From Ruminococcus sp. AF31-8BH (GTDB lineage Bacteria; Bacillota; Clostridia; Lachnospirales; Lachnospiraceae): DNA of 20,430 nt. The notes below the pieces were generated by a model. That model did not search any database, was not told where the DNA came from, and was given only the letters and a program-made list of their open reading frames with translations. Shown here piece after piece: positions 6,275 through 13,635 of this stretch. Each line of letters starts with the position of its first letter. Position 1 is the first letter of the stretch. Position numbers and translations under genes: made by a program. Where the stretch lies: assembly GCF_003460605.1 (NCBI RefSeq), contig NZ_QTVN01000018.1, positions 81,518 through 101,947 of the forward strand. The letters run 5' to 3'.

Positions 6275-6985
6275 ATGCTTGAAATTAGAAATTTAACAAA
6301 AACATATCCAAATGGAAAACAAGCAGTGAAAAATTTAAGTATAACTATAGAAGATGGAGATTTGTATGGATTTATAGGGAAAAATGGTGCAGGAAAAACA
6401 ACTACATTAAAGGCTTGTCTTACTATTCACGACTTTGATTCCGGAGATATTCTTCTAAATGGAATATCAATTAAATCAAATCCGATAGAATGTAAAAAAA
6501 GAATGGCCTATGTTCCTGACTCGCCTGTGTTGGAAACATACTTAACAGGTCTGCAATATTTAAATTTTGTATGTGATATTTATGATGTATCAACACATAC
6601 TAGGAAGAATAAAATTATTGAATTATCGGAGCGATTAGGTATGAAAGATAAGTTAAATGACTTAATAGGCTCTTATTCACATGGTATGAAACAGAAAATT
6701 AGTTTAATAGGCGCTTTGGCTCATGAACCGCTTTTATTAATTTTAGATGAACCATTTGTAGGTCTAGATCCTGAAGCATTTGTTGAATTAAAGCTGCTTA
6801 TGAAAGAACTCTGCAATTCTGGTGGCTCTGTTTTATTTTCAAGTCATATTCTTGATGTTGTAGAGAAGACGTGCAATAAAATTGCTATTATTCAAAATGG
6901 ACAACTGCTTAGATGTGGCGAAATAAGAGAGATTTTAGGAACAAGTGATTTGGAAGATATATTTATGGAGTTGAATAGGATATGA
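6275..6985 (+). CDS. ABC transporter ATP-binding protein
   Basis: A 236-residue, complete nucleotide-binding domain: Walker A GKNGAGKTTT (35-44), Q-loop region in CLTIHDFDSG and VPDSPVLETYLTG, signature SHGMKQKIS, Walker B LLLILDEPFVGLDP and H-loop SSHIL. All catalytic residues are present, in contrast to the ATPase-like protein at 417. It belongs to the ABC-2 exporter group (CcmA/BcrA-like). An AAAGGAGAG site precedes the ATG and the stop overlaps the permease gene by 4 bases. Substrate unknown; its place after the SdpI genes and before two regulators and a RiPP cluster suggests peptide export or self-protection. Confidence 0.93.
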   Translation: MLEIRNLTKTYPNGKQAVKNLSITIEDGDLYGFIGKNGAGKTTTLKACLTIHDFDSGDILLNGISIKSNPIECKKRMAYVPDSPVLETYLTGLQYLNFVCDIYDVSTHTRKNKIIELSERLGMKDKLNDLIGSYSHGMKQKISLIGALAHEPLLLILDEPFVGLDPEAFVELKLLMKELCNSGGSVLFSSHILDVVEKTCNKIAIIQNGQLLRCGEIREILGTSDLEDIFMELNRI

Positions 6986-8556
6986 AAATATTTAAAATTC
7001 TTATTTTTAAACAGGCACAAGAAATATTTAAATTCAACACTTTATTTTATGGAGATAAAAAAGAAAAAAAAAGATATTTATTAATTTTTTGTGCAGTTGT
7101 TTTGTGCATAGGAGTATGTGGTACATATTTATTTGGAAATATGTATCAGGTTTGTATGGAATTTGAGAAGCCACAAGAAATTCTAGAATATTTAATTAAT
7201 CCATTAGGTTTACTTGCTTTTCTTATTATATTTTTTTCTTCACTTTTGAAGGGCAGTGGAATGTTATATTCGGATAGAAGTAGTGATATATTATTTTCTT
7301 ATCCCGTAAAGACTATTTGTATAGTTTTAGCAAAAATTTTTTTTCTATACTTATGGGGAGTCATTATATCTTTAGCTTTTTTGATTATTCCGATTCTTCG
7401 ATATACGATATTGCTACATAGTATATTATTTGGAATTTTGGATTGCCTTCAAATATTTATTTTTCCAATTATTCCAATGCTACTAGGGGTAATATCAGGA
7501 TATATTTTATATAAACAGATTGTAAATATTTATAAATCACAAGTTTTTGTCCGTAGTATTTTGTACATGGTAATACTTTTTGCTTTTATGTTTTTTATGT
7601 TTTTTTTCTTTGGAAAGGTAGATTTGAATAGCATTTATAGGCATATCCTTACAAAAGTAGATATTACTTATTTGGTTGGAGGAGTATTTTTTACATATAA
7701 AGTAGGTGCTGCATTGGCATCTGTGGTTGCATTAATAAGTGGCACTGTGCTAATTATTTACATCTCTAAAAACTATAAGAAAAGATATATAAATTTGCAA
7801 ATAAATCAACAGAAAGGAAGTTCACTGAATTTATCATTCAAAAAAAATAGAAAAATATATTCCCTCTGGAAACGTGAAATAAAGAGGTATCTTTCAATTC
7901 CTATTTATTTGATAAATACAATGTTGGGAAATGTTTTGCTTCTACTGTTTGTAATATATTCATCTATAGCGTCAGAAAAGGTAACTGCATATTTTAATTT
8001 AATTAGTGAGCTTCTGGAAATTCAAGATCCTATGGTTTTATACAGTTACGCTATGAGCCTTATGATCATTTTAACTAATGTAAGTTATGCAAATATATCT
8101 ATTGAGGGAAAGAATAGAGAAGTATTAAAATCCTTTCCTGTATCGATAAAAGAGTTACTTACTGCAAAATACTTATTTCATCTTTCTTTAACAGTACCGA
8201 TGATATGTTTAGCAACGATTATTTTAGGGATTACTTACCATATGAATAGCTATGAATATTTTTTGTGCTTTATTTTGCCACTTTCATTCTCCGCCTTTGC
8301 CGGAGCATTGGGATTATTTATAAACCTATTATTTCCTAACTATGAATGGGAAAATATAATCTATATTGTTAAACAAAGCATACCGGCTATTTCTACAATA
8401 TGTTTGAGCTGTCTGATTGGAGTTGGTATGATATGGTGTATTATAAAAATATTTGGACATAGTATTTGGAGCGCATCGTACATAGTGGCTTGTATTTTAT
8501 TTGCTTTTGCCTTTTTAATAATACAGTTTATGAAGAAGATAAGTAATAACTTTTAG
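6982..8556 (+). CDS. ABC transporter permease (about 12 membrane helices)
   Basis: A 524-residue membrane protein with a short cytoplasmic N-terminus (FNTLFYGDKKEKKRY) and two halves of about six hydrophobic segments each, separated by a charged linker near residues 255-310. It starts inside the stop codon of the ATPase gene, so the two form one transporter. The size and layout fit ABC-2 type permeases that work with a single ATPase gene. Sequences such as YSDRSSDILFSYPVKT and EGKNREVLKSFPVSIKELL form a pair of similar cytoplasmic elbows, one per half, as expected from internal duplication. Substrate unknown; a bacteriocin immunity role is an inference from context. Confidence 0.88.
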   Translation: MKIFKILIFKQAQEIFKFNTLFYGDKKEKKRYLLIFCAVVLCIGVCGTYLFGNMYQVCMEFEKPQEILEYLINPLGLLAFLIIFFSSLLKGSGMLYSDRSSDILFSYPVKTICIVLAKIFFLYLWGVIISLAFLIIPILRYTILLHSILFGILDCLQIFIFPIIPMLLGVISGYILYKQIVNIYKSQVFVRSILYMVILFAFMFFMFFFFGKVDLNSIYRHILTKVDITYLVGGVFFTYKVGAALASVVALISGTVLIIYISKNYKKRYINLQINQQKGSSLNLSFKKNRKIYSLWKREIKRYLSIPIYLINTMLGNVLLLLFVIYSSIASEKVTAYFNLISELLEIQDPMVLYSYAMSLMIILTNVSYANISIEGKNREVLKSFPVSIKELLTAKYLFHLSLTVPMICLATIILGITYHMNSYEYFLCFILPLSFSAFAGALGLFINLLFPNYEWENIIYIVKQSIPAISTICLSCLIGVGMIWCIIKIFGHSIWSASYIVACILFAFAFLIIQFMKKISNNF

Positions 8557-8582
8557 ATTTTATTCAAATTTTATGAGGTGTT

Positions 8583-8855
8583 ATGATGGGAAACAGTGAA
8601 GAAAAATTAGATTACTATTTTAAAGTATTATCTAATAGAATAAGGAGAAATATACTTCTTTTACTGGAAGAGGAGAGCTTGTGCGCTGGAGATATAATAA
8701 AACATTTTGATTTAACGGGAGCTACTATATCGTATCATTTAAAGGTATTGACTAAAAGTAAAATACTGGTGCGAAAGAAGCAAGGGCTTACTGTGTATTA
8801 TTCACTTAATCAACCAGAATGGGAATATATAAAGAACTGGTTTAAATGTGGATAG
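8583..8855 (+). CDS. Second ArsR/SdpR-type regulator
   Basis: A 90-residue winged-helix protein clearly related to the repressor at 4984: FKVLSNRIRRNILLLLEEE, LTGATISYHLKVLTKSKIL and a wing QGLTVYYSL. No cysteine metal site is present apart from two isolated Cys. It starts 27 bases after the permease stop, behind a GAGGTG site, and may begin at either of two adjacent ATGs. Its position at the end of the ABC operon suggests that it controls this transporter. No second SdpI partner is present. Confidence 0.85.
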   Translation: MMGNSEEKLDYYFKVLSNRIRRNILLLLEEESLCAGDIIKHFDLTGATISYHLKVLTKSKILVRKKQGLTVYYSLNQPEWEYIKNWFKCG

Positions 8856-8877
8856 TAAGTATTAGAGGTGAATTCTT

Positions 8878-9225
8878 ATGGGAAAATATATAGAAATTTC
8901 AAAGAAACTTAAAGAGGATATATTTAATGGAAAATTCAAAGAAGATGAAAAGCTACCAAGTGCAAGAAAATTAGCACAGAATTATGAGATTAATGTTGCA
9001 ACAGTTCTTCGAGCTTTACATGTTTTAAGAGAACAGCAAATTATATGCAAAAATAGAACAAGCAGATTTTATGTATGCCATAATATTTCCTGCATTCGTC
9101 AAAAATGTGTAAGACAAGAAATACAAAATTTCTTTGATAAAATGAGTTTGCTGGGATATTCTAAGATAGAGGTTCAAAACTTATTAACGAAACAGTTGAA
9201 AAAAGAAAGTGTTTTTAAAAGATAA
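8878..9225 (+). CDS. GntR-family regulator (YtrA-like, short)
   Basis: A 115-residue protein with an N-terminal GntR winged helix (ISKKLKEDIFNGKFKEDEKL, PSARKLAQNYEINVATVLRALHVLREQQII) and a short helical C-terminal tail (about residues 80-115) instead of a large ligand domain. YtrA-type short GntR proteins usually control ABC transporter operons linked to antimicrobial peptides. It begins 22 bases after the second ArsR gene behind a GAGGTG site and is followed by a terminator, so it closes this operon. It may regulate the ABC genes to the left, the RiPP promoter to the right, or both. Confidence 0.85.
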   Translation: MGKYIEISKKLKEDIFNGKFKEDEKLPSARKLAQNYEINVATVLRALHVLREQQIICKNRTSRFYVCHNISCIRQKCVRQEIQNFFDKMSLLGYSKIEVQNLLTKQLKKESVFKR

Positions 9226-9228
9226 AAG

Positions 9229-9277
9229 AAATCGTATTACTAATAATATTTTGTATTGTTGGTAATGCGATTTTTTT
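9229..9277 (+). terminator. Intrinsic terminator before the RiPP cluster
   Basis: AATCGTATTACTAA (9229-9242) pairs with TTGGTAATGCGATT (9259-9272) over 14 positions with two G-T pairs, followed by a run of seven T. It lies directly behind the GntR gene and separates the transporter-regulator operon from the radical-SAM operon. Confidence 0.85.
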
Positions 9278-9323
9278 ATAAATAAAAATTTTGTCTGATT
9301 TATTACAGATAAAGGCCAGATTA

Positions 9324-9362
9324 TGACAGGTTGTCAGAATATAAAAAGTGTCATGATATAAT
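9324..9362 (+). promoter_or_regulatory. Likely promoter and operator of the radical-SAM RiPP operon
   Basis: An extended -10 element TGATATAAT (9354-9362) has a full TATAAT. The best -35 match, TTGTCA (9331-9336), is 20 bases upstream, which is too far, so the TGn extension probably compensates. TGACA (9324-9328) and TGTCA (9332-9336) form a short dyad with a 3-base centre, and TGTCA recurs at 9349-9353. This could be a binding site, for example for the GntR protein encoded just upstream. The first gene starts about 67 bases downstream behind an AGGGGGAGA site. Confidence 0.6.
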
Positions 9363-9429
9363 AAGTCAACAAGTGAGAGAGAATTTTAGTGATTTGTATA
9401 TGAATAAGTAGAAGTTAGGGGGAGATGTA

Positions 9430-10251
9430 ATGGCAGGGTATTTAAAAGAACCAGTTGTATTACAATGGGATATGAAAACAGGATCTTATGGCAAAATTGT
9501 ACAGCATATTATCGAAAAAAAAGTATGTGAATTAGATCCCATTAAAATAAGGTACATAAATCCTAAAGATGTAGATGATTTTTCTACTATTGATAGGATT
9601 AAGAAGCAAATACTTGTTCAGTGTTCTCAGATTGAAATGGACTTTTTTGAAATAACTGAAGAACAAATAGAAAAATTGAATATTGATCAGACATTTCAAT
9701 ATTTTTTAAAATTTGATAGTTTTAATCTTGAAATCTCAATGTATTCAAAACTAAAATTCCTATTACAAAAAATCGAAGATTTGAACGTAATAGTATATAT
9801 TACGGATAAAAATTTTTATCAAAGTGTTGAATTAATAAAATGGATATATAATGAAAATTCCAATATTTCCTTTTATATATATCCGGATAAAAAGAAAGAA
9901 AATTTTTTGGTTCATGTACCTAAATTACATAATGCAATATTAGAAATTATATCGTTATGTAAAGTATATAAAAATATTAAATTATCTATATACGATAAAG
10001 AAAAAATAATAAAAGATATACTTCCTTTAAATTATTATAGACATGGTAATTTTTGTATTACGGAGACAGGAACAGTTGCATTGTATGATTTTCTTCCTGA
10101 TTACGAATACGGACTAATTACAACTGATAAAACTATTAAGGAAATATGGAGGGATATCTTAATAGAGCATGGTGATAGTGACTTATGTAAAATCCTTGAA
10201 GAACAGAGATACTGGTTCAAAAAGAGGAATGGAAATGGAGACCAGCTATGA
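9430..10251 (+). CDS. Radical-SAM-like protein that has lost its cluster cysteines
   Basis: This 273-residue protein aligns at both ends with the radical SAM enzyme at 11813. Near the N-terminus PVVLQWDMKTGSYGKIVQH matches PLNIMWDMTNKCNLCCMHC, but the three [4Fe-4S] cysteines are replaced by Ser19, Ile23 and His26. Near the C-terminus ITETGTVALYDFLPDYEYG (from residue 210), then KTIKEIW, matches IRCNGDIVVSPYLPFLYG and NTLNQLW. It is about 40 residues shorter between these points. It cannot hold the radical SAM cluster and is probably a pseudoenzyme that binds the precursor or supports the active radical SAM proteins. It is the first gene of the operon and overlaps the next by 4 bases. The homology is read by eye; it would otherwise pass as hypothetical. 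Confidence 0.7.
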   Translation: MAGYLKEPVVLQWDMKTGSYGKIVQHIIEKKVCELDPIKIRYINPKDVDDFSTIDRIKKQILVQCSQIEMDFFEITEEQIEKLNIDQTFQYFLKFDSFNLEISMYSKLKFLLQKIEDLNVIVYITDKNFYQSVELIKWIYNENSNISFYIYPDKKKENFLVHVPKLHNAILEIISLCKVYKNIKLSIYDKEKIIKDILPLNYYRHGNFCITETGTVALYDFLPDYEYGLITTDKTIKEIWRDILIEHGDSDLCKILEEQRYWFKKRNGNGDQL

Positions 10252-10469
10252 AAGTGTTTTTTACAGAAATTTTTGCATTATATAAGAAAAATAAAAAATT
10301 TTTTCTTATAAATAAAAAATTGGATACAATTATTCCAATTGAAGAAACGTTATATTTTATGCTTAATCAAATAATCCTGAACGGAGAAATGGATATTAAT
10401 GCTATAAGGATACGGGCAGATACACTAGATATATTGTTGTATAACCGTATATTGGGGGTGAAAAATTGA
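10248..10469 (+). CDS. Small protein of the RiPP operon, possibly a divergent PqqD-like domain
   Basis: A 73-residue protein coupled by ATGA overlap to the pseudo-radical-SAM gene and by TTGA overlap to the B12 radical SAM gene, so it is surely part of the pathway. The pattern FALYKKNKKFFLINKK, then PIEETLYFMLNQIIL, then DINAI and DTLDILLYNRILG loosely follows a PqqD/RRE fold: a beta hairpin, a helix, and a closing helix leading to a strand. No catalytic motif or membrane helix is visible. Function unknown; the RRE idea rests on pattern only. Confidence 0.6.
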   Translation: MKVFFTEIFALYKKNKKFFLINKKLDTIIPIEETLYFMLNQIILNGEMDINAIRIRADTLDILLYNRILGVKN

Positions 10470-11776
10470 AGGTTATTTTGATTAATACAGATTTTATGCA
10501 TGATGTAGATACTACAGTGCAGCCATTAACAATGTACACTATTGCAGGAATTATTTCACCATTTGTTGATCAAGTAGAAGTTATTGAACCTATGAAATAT
10601 AGAATTGCAAATCTACAGGAAGATATATTAACTGTAATACTCAAAAAAATAAGAGATGCTGATCTTTTGGCATTTACAGTAAATACGTTTTCTTGGGCAG
10701 AAATTTTACGGTTGATTAAAAAAGTGAAAGATAATAATAAACAAATAAAAATTGTTATTGGCGGAATTCATATATCATATTTTTATAAGGAAATTATGTT
10801 GAAAACTCCCCAAATTGACTATGCTTTAGTAGGAGAAGCAGAAATTGCCTTTCCAAAGTTTATTCAATATCTTAAAGGTGAATTGCGCATTGAGGAAGTG
10901 CCAAATTTAAAGTATGTTCAACATGAAAAACTAATAGAGAATGCAAAAGCACCGTTAATAGATTTCGAACATGAAATAGTTCCTATGCCTCGTTATGATT
11001 TGGCAGAAAAAAATTTTTTTGACAGATTTACATTTGAAGCATCGAGAGGATGTCAAGGAAACTGTAGGTTCTGCTCTATATTTTATAAAAGATGTTGGAG
11101 AAAATATTCGGAAGATACGGTATTAAATCGTTTGTCTATATTTAAAAAATATTTGGATTCTCTATGCAAAAACAAAGATTTTATATTTACAGATGATTGT
11201 TTTACTACGGATCAGCAATGGGCCAGAAATGTTTTAGGTGGAATGTTAAACTTAGGATACAAAGATTATAATATTTTAATTGAAGCTCGGGCAAAACATT
11301 TATGGGATGAGGCATTGCTTGATATGATTAAATCTTATGATAATTTGCATATACAAATCGGTATAGAAAGTGGCTATGACGAGGGATTGAAAAAGATTAA
11401 CAAGGAAATAAGAGTAGAAGATGTATTAAAAACGGTTTCATTACTAGAAAAGTACGACTTATGCAAAAGAGTATTTACATCGTTTATTATTGGATTTCCA
11501 TGGGAGTCTAAAGAAGAATGTATGAAAACAATAGAATTTGCAGCTTTTTTAAATGATTGCTATTCAATCACTGTGAATGTAGCGTGGTGGATGCCGCTAC
11601 CTTCAAACTTGTTTTCAAAATATTTTAAAGATACAAGTATATTTACGCAGGATAATTTTGCAACAAATAAAGAAATTTTTTATCAAGCACACCCGAAAAT
11701 TGGAGTTAATGATGTTATGGATATTGATAGGTGTGATTCAATTTACAAAAATCTTGGGATTTGCTGGAGATTATGA
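10466..11776 (+). CDS. B12-binding radical SAM enzyme (probable peptide C-methyltransferase)
   Basis: A 436-residue class B radical SAM protein. The N-terminal part (about 1-150) has the cobalamin-binding Rossmann form (LLAFTVNTFSWAEIL, IVIGGIHISY, YALVGEAEIAFPKF). The radical SAM domain begins with SRGCQGNCRFCS, Cys196, Cys200 and Cys203 forming CxxxCxxC, followed by FTDDCFTTD and IQIGIESGYDEGLKKINK. Enzymes of this type methylate unreactive carbon atoms; PoyB and PoyC do so on polytheonamide. Here Val, Leu or Ala residues of the 58-residue precursor are likely targets. It starts at TTG 10466 behind a GGGGGTG site, overlapping the previous stop. At 436 residues it is short for the family. 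Ring formation or another radical reaction is the alternative. Confidence 0.88.
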   Translation: MKVILINTDFMHDVDTTVQPLTMYTIAGIISPFVDQVEVIEPMKYRIANLQEDILTVILKKIRDADLLAFTVNTFSWAEILRLIKKVKDNNKQIKIVIGGIHISYFYKEIMLKTPQIDYALVGEAEIAFPKFIQYLKGELRIEEVPNLKYVQHEKLIENAKAPLIDFEHEIVPMPRYDLAEKNFFDRFTFEASRGCQGNCRFCSIFYKRCWRKYSEDTVLNRLSIFKKYLDSLCKNKDFIFTDDCFTTDQQWARNVLGGMLNLGYKDYNILIEARAKHLWDEALLDMIKSYDNLHIQIGIESGYDEGLKKINKEIRVEDVLKTVSLLEKYDLCKRVFTSFIIGFPWESKEECMKTIEFAAFLNDCYSITVNVAWWMPLPSNLFSKYFKDTSIFTQDNFATNKEIFYQAHPKIGVNDVMDIDRCDSIYKNLGICWRL

Positions 11777-11812
11777 ATTACAAGAAGGGAGGATGCCAAT
11801 AGGCGGAAGTAT

Positions 11813-12835
11813 ATGAACAAAACAAAAACGATAGGAAAAATTGATAAAAAAACAATTCAAACAGAATATGGAAAATTAAGCGGACCTCTTAACATTATGT
11901 GGGATATGACAAATAAATGTAATTTGTGTTGTATGCATTGTTATAACAAAAGCGGAAAAGATGCACATTACAAGGATTTAGATGATGAAGATATGATGAA
12001 AATTGCTCATCATATTGCAGAAGCAGGCATACCGATAGTGTGTTTTTGCGGTGGAGAGCCATTATTGAGATATCCATTACTTCTGAAGGCAGCAAAAGTT
12101 TTGTCGAGCAGAGGAATAGTGGTAAATATGGTGACAAATGGATTATTACTGACGACAGAGAAAGTAAAAATGCTACGAGAAAGTGGTGTAAATGGTATTC
12201 AGATTAGCCTTGACTCATATTCACCGGCTATACATGACAAATTTAGAGGGAAAGATGGAGCTTATGACAAAGCCTTGGAAGCAATAAAAATAATTCTCAA
12301 TTCGGGGATCGTTCCTGAGGTTACATTTATTCCAACAAAGCAGACTTATCAAGGGATAGGGAAGGTTATTGATATTTTGATTGAAATGGGAATTAAATCT
12401 CTTAATTCCATGCCTTTTATACCAATAGGAAGAGGATATGATAATAAAGAGCAGTTAAAGATGTCAGTAGCAGAAAAATGGGAATTTGAATGGCTTGTTC
12501 GGAAAAAACTTTATGAATACCCAGATTTTTCCTTTAATAATGGTGATCCTTTAGAGCATATTTATTTGTTTTCGCAGAATCCAGATGCAAAAACTATTAC
12601 ATACGAAATTAGATGTAATGGAGATATTGTAGTAAGTCCATATTTACCGTTCTTATATGGCAATGCTGTAAGTAATACATTAAATCAACTGTGGGAAGAT
12701 GGGCTAAAAGATGTATGGAAGATACCTGAGGTTAATAATGCAGCAAAAAGAATTGTTTCATTAGATGATATTGAGCAACAGAAAAATAGACCTTGGAATA
12801 ACCAGGATATACAATTATATAGTGAAAGGAAGTGA
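11813..12835 (+). CDS. Radical SAM enzyme with vestigial SPASM-like tail (RiPP maturase)
   Basis: A 340-residue radical SAM protein: MWDMTNKCNLCCMHCYN with Cys36, Cys40 and Cys43 as CxxxCxxC, the SAM-binding FCGGEPLLR (GGEP at 80-83), VTNGLLL and the ISLDS strand. It is PqqE/MftC-like, but the C-terminal region carries only one Cys (Cys268 in IRCNGDIVV), so no auxiliary SPASM clusters can form. Peptide epimerases of the PoyD/OspD/EpeE kind need a lone Cys as hydrogen donor; Cys77, Cys79 or Cys268 could serve. Epimerisation of alternate residues of the Asn-Ala precursor is therefore a reasonable inference, with cross-linking as the alternative. The PqqD-like partner gene follows with 1-4 base overlap or a 5-base gap, depending on its start. 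Confidence 0.9.
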   Translation: MNKTKTIGKIDKKTIQTEYGKLSGPLNIMWDMTNKCNLCCMHCYNKSGKDAHYKDLDDEDMMKIAHHIAEAGIPIVCFCGGEPLLRYPLLLKAAKVLSSRGIVVNMVTNGLLLTTEKVKMLRESGVNGIQISLDSYSPAIHDKFRGKDGAYDKALEAIKIILNSGIVPEVTFIPTKQTYQGIGKVIDILIEMGIKSLNSMPFIPIGRGYDNKEQLKMSVAEKWEFEWLVRKKLYEYPDFSFNNGDPLEHIYLFSQNPDAKTITYEIRCNGDIVVSPYLPFLYGNAVSNTLNQLWEDGLKDVWKIPEVNNAAKRIVSLDDIEQQKNRPWNNQDIQLYSERK

Positions 12836-12840
12836 AAAAA

Positions 12841-13116
12841 ATGATTTTTAACAAGGTTGAAAATAGTTATATCGGTCTGTTACGTGAGGAAACAGATGGT
12901 ACACGTTTATTTTATCCCAGAGCACATTCAAAACCTCATTTTATGAATAAGACTGTGTATGAAATTTGGGATCTTATTGATAATCGTTCTGCACAAGAGA
13001 TTGTAAACATATTGAAACATAAATATCCTGGTGTATCAGAACAGAGATTATTAAATGATGTAAATCATACAATAGCTTATTTATTAAATTTAGAAATGAT
13101 TAGGGAGGTAAAGTAA
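12841..13116 (+). CDS. PqqD-like peptide recognition protein (RRE)
   Basis: A 91-residue PqqD-family protein. A strand pair (YIGLLREETDGTRLFYP) leads to HFMNKTVYEIWDLIDN, the helix SAQEIVNILKHKYPG and a final helix NDVNHTIAYLLNLEMI. Proteins of this fold bind the leader of a RiPP precursor and present it to radical SAM enzymes; the gene directly follows one, as pqqD does with pqqE. The ATG at 12841, 10 bases after AAAGGA, is preferred over the GTG at 12832 that would overlap the previous stop. It most likely binds the leader part (residues 1-23) of the peptide at 15064. Confidence 0.88.
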   Translation: MIFNKVENSYIGLLREETDGTRLFYPRAHSKPHFMNKTVYEIWDLIDNRSAQEIVNILKHKYPGVSEQRLLNDVNHTIAYLLNLEMIREVK

Positions 13117-13117
13117 A

Positions 13118-13621
13118 ATGGGAAAAAAGAATTGCTTTGTATCTTTGTTTGAAGAAAAAGATTTTTTAGAAGCATCAAAATTTATTATCGAAGAAAAAGA
13201 ACACTGTCATGATGGATACTTATTTTTTCCAGAACAATACGAAGGAAAAAATTTTCCGGAGTATTATCGGGCAATAAATATGAGAACAAATCATTTCCAT
13301 GAAGCAGAAGTATACCTGAATGTAATTGATAAAGTGACAAAAGAAAGAATTGGTGTAGTGGGAATTTATATTTGCCCCAACAATTACGTAGTATATATAA
13401 CTACAATGGTATTACAGAATAAAGGATATTTGGAAGTGGCACTTGCTCAGTTAAATGCACAATTAAAAGCACAATCTGTTGAGTACGTAAAAGTTAAATT
13501 TACAGATCAAAGTGAAAATATTGCACATACATGGCAGGAGAATGGATTTGAAAGAGAATGCGTTATTCGCGCAGAAGGAATCAAGAAAAGCGATTTTTGG
13601 ATATATTCAAAAAAACTGTAA
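13118..13621 (+). CDS. GNAT-like acetyltransferase
   Basis: A 167-residue protein resembling GNAT N-acyltransferases: strands EVYLNVIDKV and IGVVGIYICPNNYVVYITTMVL, then a helix (YLEVALAQLNAQLKAQ), the strand YVKVKFTDQSENIAHTWQ and the typical ending ENGFERECVIR. The acyl-CoA loop LQNKGYLEVAL is a weak form of the usual RxxGxG/A motif. Because the precursor has no lysine, the likely acceptor would be the N-terminal amine freed by leader removal; N-terminal caps are common on beta-helical peptides. Acylation of a different molecule, for self-protection, is the alternative. The gene starts 1 base after the PqqD stop behind GGGAGG. Confidence 0.6.
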   Translation: MGKKNCFVSLFEEKDFLEASKFIIEEKEHCHDGYLFFPEQYEGKNFPEYYRAINMRTNHFHEAEVYLNVIDKVTKERIGVVGIYICPNNYVVYITTMVLQNKGYLEVALAQLNAQLKAQSVEYVKVKFTDQSENIAHTWQENGFERECVIRAEGIKKSDFWIYSKKL

Positions 13622-13635
13622 AGTGAGGAGAAAAA

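Noticed and set aside
11793..11816. Mini-ORF MPIGGSI overlapping the start of the second radical SAM gene
   Set aside because: Its Shine-Dalgarno-like AAGGGAGG directly abuts the ATG with no spacing, so initiation is unlikely. It is seven codons with no other support.
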